DNA of 64,000 nucleotides from Chitinophagales bacterium (GTDB lineage: Bacteria; Bacteroidota; Bacteroidia; Chitinophagales; UBA2359), in assembly GCA_020636475.1 (NCBI GenBank), contig JACJXU010000010.1, forward strand, positions 1 through 64,000, in the 5' to 3' direction. Below are positions 58,586-64,000 of the stretch, in pieces (positions within the stretch are counted from its first letter, which is position 1; the number at the start of each line of letters is the position of its first letter). A program made the position numbers and the translations under genes. Under the pieces are notes generated by a model, which worked only from the letters and a program-made list of their open reading frames with translations, did no database searches and was not told where the DNA came from.

Positions 58586-59455
58586 TTAACCAGAAACACC
58601 ACCTAAAACACTTTCAAGTTGCATTTCTTTCAAAATTCTGTCTTGAATAGGTTGAGTTAGGTTGTTGATTTCGTCAGTACCCCAAGTGATACCGACAACT
58701 GTTCTAGTAGGACGGCTTCCAAATGGTTGTTCTGCCAATTTCAAATACGCATCTACTACCCATTGTGGGTCGGGTGCGTTTTCGCTTTGTAGCATTTGAG
58801 CAAAATTTTCACCCATTGCAGTTGGAACACCTGCCAATTCGCCATAAGTTGCTAAAACTTCATTATGTGCAGGAGCTTGACCTGATGCCAACAATCCTGT
58901 ACCAAATGGACCAGGTTCAACCAAGACTATGTCAACGCCAAAAGGTGAAACTTCGTAACGCAATGCTTGTGAATATCCTTCCAAAGCGTGCTTAGTTGCA
59001 GTGTAAGTACCAAAAAATGGTGGTGACATACGACCAACCAACGAAGAAGTATTGATAATTAAACCTGAACCAGCTTTACGCATAGAAGGCAAAACTGCTT
59101 GCATCACTCTAATAGCCCCAAAATAATTCGTTTCCATTTGAAATTTTGCCTGTTCAACGCTGAATGCTTCGGTAATTCCCAAATACATAATACCTGCATT
59201 GTTGATGAGTACATCAATATTTCCTGCTTGAGCAAGAATATTTGACATCGCTTCTTTTACCGAAGCATCGTTGGTAACATCCATATCTACTACTTTTATA
59301 TTGGTAGAATGGCTTTCCAAATCCAATTTTGCATTGGCATTTTTACCATTTGGATTACGCATTGTCGCAAAAACTTGATAGCCCTTGTCAGCAAAATCTT
59401 TTGCAGCTTTCAGACCAAAACCGTTGCTGCTTCCTGTGATGATTATATTTTTCAT
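58586..59455 (-). CDS. Short-chain dehydrogenase/reductase
   Basis: The 289-residue enzyme has TGSSNGFGLKAAKDF near the start for NAD(P) binding, NNAG (VLINNAGIMYLG), the catalytic Ser in NTSSLVG, and Tyr/Lys in YTATKHALEGYS. It would act on a small alcohol or carbonyl. I use the ATG at 59455; an upstream in-frame Met overlaps the next gene. It is the last gene of a reverse-strand operon with SnoaL-like and small lipoprotein genes. Confidence 0.88.
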   Translation of the reverse strand: MKNIIITGSSNGFGLKAAKDFADKGYQVFATMRNPNGKNANAKLDLESHSTNIKVVDMDVTNDASVKEAMSNILAQAGNIDVLINNAGIMYLGITEAFSVEQAKFQMETNYFGAIRVMQAVLPSMRKAGSGLIINTSSLVGRMSPPFFGTYTATKHALEGYSQALRYEVSPFGVDIVLVEPGPFGTGLLASGQAPAHNEVLATYGELAGVPTAMGENFAQMLQSENAPDPQWVVDAYLKLAEQPFGSRPTRTVVGITWGTDEINNLTQPIQDRILKEMQLESVLGGVSG

Positions 59456-59474
59456 TTTGACTAATTTTAATTTT

Positions 59475-60254
59475 TTAGAATCCAAACATTCCGTTATTGT
59501 GTGCCAAACCTTCGGTAGGTATTTCTTGAATTACGTCCCAATGTTCTACCGCTTTTCCATCTTTGAATCGGAGTAAATCATAAAATACATTGTTGGTATT
59601 ATTCCACTTTCCTTCGCTAATTACTAAAACAAAGTTGCCTTCGCCCAACACTTTATGAATTTTGGTGTATTGAAACATATTGTTCTGCGAAGTGAGATAC
59701 TGTACGGCTTCCATTATACCACTTAATCCGTCTTTGATTTGTGGATTATGCTGGTGGTACTCTTCGGAACTGATGTATTTCGTAATATTACTTGGATTTT
59801 TACCCATCAAAACATCTTCCACTAAATCCTTGGCAAGTGCTTTATTGGTTTCAGTTTTGTCTAAATCTTCAACAGTTGTTGGTCCATCGGTTTGTGTTCT
59901 GCCACTTGCAGTTTCTTTTACTAAAACGGTCATAGCGTCCCAATGCTCGGCTACTTTTCCGTTTTTATCTACACGAATAATGTCAAATGCCACCATTTCA
60001 TCTGCCCCAAAAGGTTTGGCGTTTTTCCAAATGTTGTGCATAAATACAAAATCGCCATCTTGAAACATTCTCACGTTTTCGGCATAGGTTCCGTGTTCTT
60101 TCAAAACGGGTAATAAACCAATAAAAGGTTCTAAACCGGTTGGCACAAAGGGATTATGCTGAATGTAATCAGCGTTAGCTACCTGTCGCATAGTTGCGGT
60201 GTCTTGTTTCATTGCAGCACCTAAGAAAGTACCTACGATTTCCTTGTTTTTCAT
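59475..60254 (-). CDS. Tandem SnoaL-like (NTF2-fold) protein
   Basis: The 259-residue protein has two SnoaL-like halves. The first has YIQHNPFVPTGLEPFIGLLP and AEHWDAMTVL, the second YHQHNPQIKDGLSGIMEAV and VEHWDVIQEI. The repeated HNP and EHWD motifs show an internal duplication. It is probably a polyketide-cyclase-like or small-ligand enzyme and the substrate is unknown. It is 19 bases from the SDR start. Confidence 0.83.
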   Translation of the reverse strand: MKNKEIVGTFLGAAMKQDTATMRQVANADYIQHNPFVPTGLEPFIGLLPVLKEHGTYAENVRMFQDGDFVFMHNIWKNAKPFGADEMVAFDIIRVDKNGKVAEHWDAMTVLVKETASGRTQTDGPTTVEDLDKTETNKALAKDLVEDVLMGKNPSNITKYISSEEYHQHNPQIKDGLSGIMEAVQYLTSQNNMFQYTKIHKVLGEGNFVLVISEGKWNNTNNVFYDLLRFKDGKAVEHWDVIQEIPTEGLAHNNGMFGF

Positions 60255-60358
60255 TTTAAAATTTTTGATTGATTTAGCTCGCTAATTGATTTCGTTTGAT
60301 TAACACCACAGGAAGCGAGAATACCTGATAGAGCTAATACCGCTAATACTTTTCTCAT
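60251..60358 (-). CDS. 35-residue lipoprotein
   Basis: The frame starts MRKVLAVLALSGILASC, a clear lipoprotein signal with Cys at 17, and ends SELNQSKILK. The stop overlaps the ATG of the SnoaL-like gene (ATGA). So short a mature part suggests either a tiny membrane peptide or a lost signal of the next protein. It is the first gene of the reverse-strand operon. Confidence 0.55.
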   Translation of the reverse strand: MRKVLAVLALSGILASCGVNQTKSISELNQSKILK

Positions 60359-60410
60359 TTATTTAATTTTACTGAATAATTATTGCTTGCATATCGCCAG
60401 CAAAATTACA

Positions 60411-60437
60411 AAATTACTTTTATTTCGCAAGTAATTT
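60411..60437. promoter_or_regulatory. Candidate HxlR operator
   Basis: AAATTACTT (60411-60419) and AAGTAATTT (60429-60437) form an inverted repeat between the divergent genes, with a further half-site GCAAGTAAT at 60457. A similar TTACTT/AAGTAA repeat stands before the second HxlR gene. Confidence 0.5.
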
Positions 60438-60454
60438 TAAAAATAAATTTCATA

Positions 60455-60485
60455 TTGCAAGTAATAATTATTTTTTCTACATTTG
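60455..60485 (+). promoter_or_regulatory. Promoter of the HxlR gene
   Basis: TTG (60455-60457), 20 bases, then TACATTTG (60478-60485) fit the Bacteroidota -33/-7 pattern. The ATG is 22 bases downstream. Confidence 0.6.
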
Positions 60486-60507
60486 TGGTTAGAATAAAAT
60501 AGATGAA

Positions 60508-60939
60508 ATGGATGTAAAATTTAAATGTAATTGCCCCTTTACTTCGGCATTGGATGTTGTAGGCGACAAGTGGCTGTTGGTTATCGTAAAGCAAATGCTC
60601 ATAGAAGGAAAAGAAACTTTTAAAGACTTTACCGAAGCTGATGAAGCCATTGCTACCAATATTTTGACTGCCAAACTTAAATTTTTGGAGGAAATGGGCA
60701 TTGTTATTAAAACCCAAAGACCAGATAATAAAAAGACAAACCTCTATCTTTTAACGGAAAAAGGCTTGGCATTGACTTCTGTTTTAGTAGAATTGGCATT
60801 TTGGAGCGACAAACATCTTAGAGACATTCATCCGACCATTGTGAATGGTGAAGAAATGGAATTATTAAGAAATGACAAAACTACCTTTGCGCGTGTAATA
60901 GAAAACAGATACAGAGAAAAACTGACCTCTTTATTCTAA
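60508..60939 (+). CDS. HxlR-family transcriptional regulator
   Basis: The 143-residue winged-helix protein has the HxlR start CNCPFTSALDVVGDKWLLVIVKQML (in parts), FKDFTEADEAIATNILTAKLKFLEEMGI for the recognition helix, and YLLTEKGLALTSVLVEL at the end. Cys residues near the start may sense redox or electrophiles. It is divergent from the SnoaL/SDR operon and most likely controls it. Confidence 0.88.
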   Translation: MDVKFKCNCPFTSALDVVGDKWLLVIVKQMLIEGKETFKDFTEADEAIATNILTAKLKFLEEMGIVIKTQRPDNKKTNLYLLTEKGLALTSVLVELAFWSDKHLRDIHPTIVNGEEMELLRNDKTTFARVIENRYREKLTSLF

Positions 60940-61135
60940 GTAAACCAATAATTCAAACCATCGTCCAAATCTTCCAAGTTTACCTAACCGCAACTTAATA
61001 CCCTTTTGGATTTAAGACTTTATAAAGCCAATGGTTAACAAATAAAAATGAAGCATTTCCTAATTTATGCTAGACTTTCAGCGATTTGTGTTAATGAAGT
61101 TGAGCACATAAGACGTAAATTTGTAAAAAAATAAA
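60940..61135. other. Intergenic region with candidate -7 box
   Basis: No gene is seen. TAAATTTG at 61116-61123 fits TAnnTTTG and is 12 bases before the GTG of the AraC gene. A well-spaced -33 is not clear. Confidence 0.4.
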
Positions 61136-62044
61136 GTGACGAATCCGATTATTCATTCAAAATCCATCACAGAAATACGGGCAGTGTTTGGCTTGGACAA
61201 ACCAACGCATCCTTTAATTACGATTCTCGATACCCAAAAACTCGCTTACGGCGAAGACACTGTAGGACAAAGATTTACATCTGATTTATACTGCATTGCT
61301 TTAAAAGATTCAAGTTGTGGCATTGATTATGGTCGAAATACCTATGATTTTGACGATGGTGTTTTGATTTTTACCGCACCTAAACAAATTATTACGGTCA
61401 AAAAACCTCAAGAACTCAATCAGGTTAAAGGTTGGATGCTCTATTTTCATCCAGACCTTATCAGAAATACGACGCTTGGCTCAAAAATAGATTCGTACAA
61501 CTTCTTCAATTATGAAGTGCACGAAGCATTGCATTTATCTCAAAATGAGCAAAATACAATGAATCAGATTGTTCAGCTCATTCAAGACGAAATTAAAGAA
61601 CGCATCGACAATCATAGCCAGCAAGTTTTGGTTTCTAATATCGAATTATTGCTCAATTACAGCAAAAGATTTTACGAGAGACAATTTAATACGCGTTCAG
61701 CAAGCAACAGCGATGTGGTTTCTAAGGTTGAAATACTGCTCAAAAATTATTATTCCGAAAATCAAATTATCGAAAAAGGGCAACCAACAATTCAATATTT
61801 GGCAGAGCATTGCCATTTATCACCCAATTATTTGAGTGACCTATTGGCAAAAGAAACAGGGCGTTCAGCCAAAGACCACATCAACGATTTCCTAATCCAC
61901 AAAGCCCAAGATTTGTTGCTTGGCTCAACGGATTCTGTATGTGAAATTGCCTATACTTTAGGTTTTAATTATCCGCATTATTTCGGAAGACTTTTCAAAC
62001 AAAAAACTGGAAAAACACCACAAGAATACAGGCAGTTGAATTGA
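61136..62044 (+). CDS. AraC-family transcriptional regulator
   Basis: The 302-residue protein has an N-terminal sensor part (HPLITILDTQKLAYGED to about 170) and a C-terminal double HTH (YLAEHCHLSPNYLSDLLAKE, then SVCEIAYTLGFNYPHYFGRLFKQ). The start is GTG at 61136. It is next to two HxlR regulators, so the locus is rich in control genes. Likely targets are the lipoproteins downstream or the SDR operon. Confidence 0.87.
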   Translation: MTNPIIHSKSITEIRAVFGLDKPTHPLITILDTQKLAYGEDTVGQRFTSDLYCIALKDSSCGIDYGRNTYDFDDGVLIFTAPKQIITVKKPQELNQVKGWMLYFHPDLIRNTTLGSKIDSYNFFNYEVHEALHLSQNEQNTMNQIVQLIQDEIKERIDNHSQQVLVSNIELLLNYSKRFYERQFNTRSASNSDVVSKVEILLKNYYSENQIIEKGQPTIQYLAEHCHLSPNYLSDLLAKETGRSAKDHINDFLIHKAQDLLLGSTDSVCEIAYTLGFNYPHYFGRLFKQKTGKTPQEYRQLN

Positions 62045-62046
62045 TG

Positions 62047-62418
62047 CTATACCTTCTTTTTCAGAATGTTGTCAATTCCCCATTGGCTTAGCATACTAAA
62101 TAGAGGCCTTAAACTTTCTCCCTTTTCTGTCAAAGTATATATTACTTTAGGGGGAACTTCTGCAAAAACTTCACGGTGAACTAACCCATCATTTTCTAAT
62201 TCTCTCAATTGTACCGTCATCATTCGTTTGCTACAATCGGGCATCATTCGTTGTAACTGCCCAAAACGATTGACGTCAACAGAAATGAAGTACAAAATCA
62301 ATGGTTTCCATTTACCACCGATGAGTTTTAGCGTTGCACTTACTGGACAACCGCCATATTTTTTGATATTTTCTACCATAGTGGTAAATCGTTCTGAATT
62401 TTTTTCTTCTATTTTCAT
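62047..62418 (-). CDS. HxlR-family transcriptional regulator
   Basis: The 123-residue winged-helix protein has CPVSATLKLIGGKWKPLILYF, RFGQLQRMMPDCSKRMMTVQLRELENDGLV (in parts) and IYTLTEKGESLRPLF. It stands divergent from the lipoprotein pair, and a strong palindrome lies between them. It probably represses its own gene and the lipoproteins. Its end is 2 bases from the end of the AraC gene. Confidence 0.88.
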   Translation of the reverse strand: MKIEEKNSERFTTMVENIKKYGGCPVSATLKLIGGKWKPLILYFISVDVNRFGQLQRMMPDCSKRMMTVQLRELENDGLVHREVFAEVPPKVIYTLTEKGESLRPLFSMLSQWGIDNILKKKV

Positions 62419-62445
62419 TTTTTAAAGTATTGAATATCAATAATG

Positions 62446-62480
62446 GTTACTTTTTTTATACTATAAAATAAAAAAGTAAC
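62446..62480. promoter_or_regulatory. Candidate HxlR operator palindrome
   Basis: GTTACTTTTTT and AAAAAAGTAAC form an 11-base inverted repeat with a 13-base A/T spacer (62446-62480). It lies 28 bases before the HxlR gene on one side and 60 before the lipoprotein on the other. Confidence 0.6.
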
Positions 62481-62539
62481 TACTTGTTTTAAAAGCTATT
62501 AGTATGCAAATTTGCAAAATAATTTTTAAATAACAAAAA

Positions 62540-63322
62540 ATGATAACAAAAATGATTTCCTTAAAAACAGTTCGCCAAATATTTGTGGGTTCTATGATGA
62601 TTTTCTCTCTTTTCGCATTTCAAAGTTGTGATAAAGATGATGATGTAACCGAAGATAAAAACGATGATGTTTTTGAATTAGCCGTTAGAAGAATTAATTC
62701 AGGTGTCACAATCAGTGATTTTACAGCAGCGAGAGATGCTTTTGTAGCTAAGTTAATGCAACAAGAAGGAACATCTAATGATAGGGAAGTACAACCTTTC
62801 TTTGATTTTTCTCAAAGCTTGCCACTTGACAGCGTTTATATTGGAATGACGCAGTACGAGGATTTGGAAACCTATACTTCATTGGCAACAGAAGCTTCAA
62901 ATTGGTCAGAAGCATTACCATTTATTAGCAAGTTCACACCGTTAGCTTTTGAGGCATTACAACCATTAGACGAATACAAACCTGTTGATTTAAGCACGTT
63001 GGCAGCAAAGAATAGCGGTCAAGTGTTGGAAATAGCAGTAAGAGATTTGTCATTGTATAACAATTTCAACCAAGCGGATTATGAAGCCAAAAGAGATGCG
63101 TTTTTAAATGCCTTGAAACAGCAAAGCGGATTTGTGCAAGAAGTGCAATGGAAGTCTGTAACGAATCCCAATGTAGTTGTAGGTATGACAGTTTATGCAA
63201 GTCAATCGGCAGCCGTTGGTATATTGTCAGATACCAATTTTACGAACAGTTCTGCGGTAATGAACTTCTTAGGAACTTATCCACCTAACAAGGTAGCAAC
63301 TATTAATTCTGTATTAAAATAA
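62540..63322 (+). CDS. Lipoprotein with duplicated ABM-like domain
   Basis: The 260-residue product has a lipoprotein signal ending SLFAFQSC (Cys near residue 30) and an Asp-rich lead. Two halves share EIAVR or ELAVRRI openings, FxxxRDAFVAKLMQQEG-like and RDAFLNALKQQSGFVQEVQW blocks, and GMTQYED or GMTVYASQ. This resembles the dimeric alpha-beta barrel (ABM-like) fold. Substrate unknown. The next gene is a paralogue. Confidence 0.75.
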   Translation: MITKMISLKTVRQIFVGSMMIFSLFAFQSCDKDDDVTEDKNDDVFELAVRRINSGVTISDFTAARDAFVAKLMQQEGTSNDREVQPFFDFSQSLPLDSVYIGMTQYEDLETYTSLATEASNWSEALPFISKFTPLAFEALQPLDEYKPVDLSTLAAKNSGQVLEIAVRDLSLYNNFNQADYEAKRDAFLNALKQQSGFVQEVQWKSVTNPNVVVGMTVYASQSAAVGILSDTNFTNSSAVMNFLGTYPPNKVATINSVLK

Positions 63323-63332
63323 ATATAATAAA

Positions 63333-64000
63333 ATGAAAAATGTAATAATAACAGCCATTTCAGTAATGGTATTATTCAGTTGTTCAACTTCAAAAATTAG
63401 TAATCAATCAAAAAATCAAAAAAATATGACACCGATGTATGAAATCGCCATAAATCAGGCAAAAAACGGAAATATTCAAAACTTTTTGGATACAAGAGCA
63501 AAATTTGTAGAAGTGCTTGGGAAAGAAGAAAACACCTTAAACGAAGGCAAATGGAAACCTTTTTTCACGGTTGACCCAAGTTTGAAATTAGACGAAATCC
63601 TCATTGGAATGACGCATTGGAACTCGATGCAAGGTTTTGGAGAAACAGCAATGAAGCTAATGCCTCAAGAAGTTACGAAAAACTATTTTGCAAGTTTCAA
63701 TCCATTGGCTTATGGCTTATTGGAAACCGTTGACGGAAAACCATTTGATATGGAAACTATTAAAAAACAAGGCAATGTTATCGAGTTTGCCATAAGAAAA
63801 GGAAAAACGGATGATGCTTTTGGTCAGAAAAGGGAAGCGTTTTTCAAATCTCTTGAAAACTATGAAGGTTACAAATTTGCCCGTGAATTTAAGTTTTATG
63901 AGTTAGATGCACAAGGAATGCCAAAGTTGGCAGAAAATACACAAGCTGTAATTATAGTTTGGGATAATCCTGAAAAATTTCAAGCCGCAGCCACTCCAAT
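63333..64000 (+). CDS. Paralogous lipoprotein, cut by the window end
   Basis: The frame starts MKNVIITAISVMVLFSC with a lipoprotein Cys at 17 and stays open to the window end (222 complete codons). It has MYEIAINQAKNGNIQNFLDTRAKF and later FAIRKGKTDDAFGQKREAFF, with GMTHWNS, matching the repeat blocks of the gene before. It probably works with it in the same operon. Confidence 0.72.
   Translation, partial: MKNVIITAISVMVLFSCSTSKISNQSKNQKNMTPMYEIAINQAKNGNIQNFLDTRAKFVEVLGKEENTLNEGKWKPFFTVDPSLKLDEILIGMTHWNSMQGFGETAMKLMPQEVTKNYFASFNPLAYGLLETVDGKPFDMETIKKQGNVIEFAIRKGKTDDAFGQKREAFFKSLENYEGYKFAREFKFYELDAQGMPKLAENTQAVIIVWDNPEKFQAAATP

Noticed and set aside
1..64000. tRNA, rRNA or a replication origin
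   Set aside because: I saw no cloverleaf with a CCA or T-loop text, no rRNA text, and no cluster of DnaA-box-like repeats.

Overview
The window looks like a low-GC Bacteroidota chromosome, probably from the Chitinophagia/Saprospiria/Sphingobacteriia side, although the sequence does not fix the family. The reasons are a CzcA pump fused to its own TolC-like channel, a C-terminal type IX secretion sorting domain, many Bacteroidota-type lipoproteins, TAnnTTTG-type -7 promoter boxes, and A/T-rich coding sequence throughout.

The first 48.5 kb is best read as an integron-type gene-cassette array without an integrase in view. Nearly every gene or small operon lies between imperfect inverted repeats of 55-140 nt that begin with an AAC-ending box and finish with a GTT-starting box, as attC sites do. 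The decisive test is met about 24 times. The 7-9 bases just after each GTT core are the exact complement of the bases just before the next AAC core, as expected if each unit once circularised and was inserted at G^TT. Cassettes run from 137 bp to 8.9 kb and nearly all read left to right.

Cargo in order: a three-gene reverse-strand set (1-590); a heavy-metal efflux operon (1067-9658); geneless cassettes; a CPBP protease; a WYL regulator with zinc-ribbon and HEAT proteins; a reversed YopX protein; a kinase-SF1 helicase with a PLD-family protein (15.4-20.1 kb, probable defence); SRPBCC, lipoprotein, DUF4145 and DUF2971 cassettes; an insertion sequence in an indel-rich patch (26.8-28.4 kb); NADAR; an ECF sigma factor operon (29.5-33.0 kb); a complete type I restriction system with a PIN-domain membrane protein (33.6-40.9 kb); then VOC, 2'-5' RNA ligase-like, hydrolase/ECF sigma and metalloprotease cassettes. 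A geneless cassette of exactly 168 bp occurs in 12 intact copies between the others, plus one copy split by an insertion sequence and several fragments. Three other geneless cassettes share a hairpin supported by a compensatory change.

From 48.5 to 58.5 kb the array is decayed. It holds a DUF3500/T9SS protein, a HupE/UreJ-lipoprotein fusion, a ruined type I restriction locus carrying a REP-associated transposase and palindromes inside its genes, an AraC regulator and an ester-cyclase-like protein, with three attC-like sites or remnants. After the last site (about 58.48 kb) the sequence looks like ordinary chromosome: an SDR/SnoaL/lipoprotein operon divergent from an HxlR regulator, an AraC regulator, a second HxlR regulator, and two paralogous lipoproteins, the last cut by the window end.

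The most unusual signals are the cassette array itself, the high-copy geneless cassette, multi-kilobase defence and metal operons carried as single cassettes, and a consistent A-opposite-C versus T-opposite-G asymmetry that would make the bottom strand of these sites fold better than the top strand.
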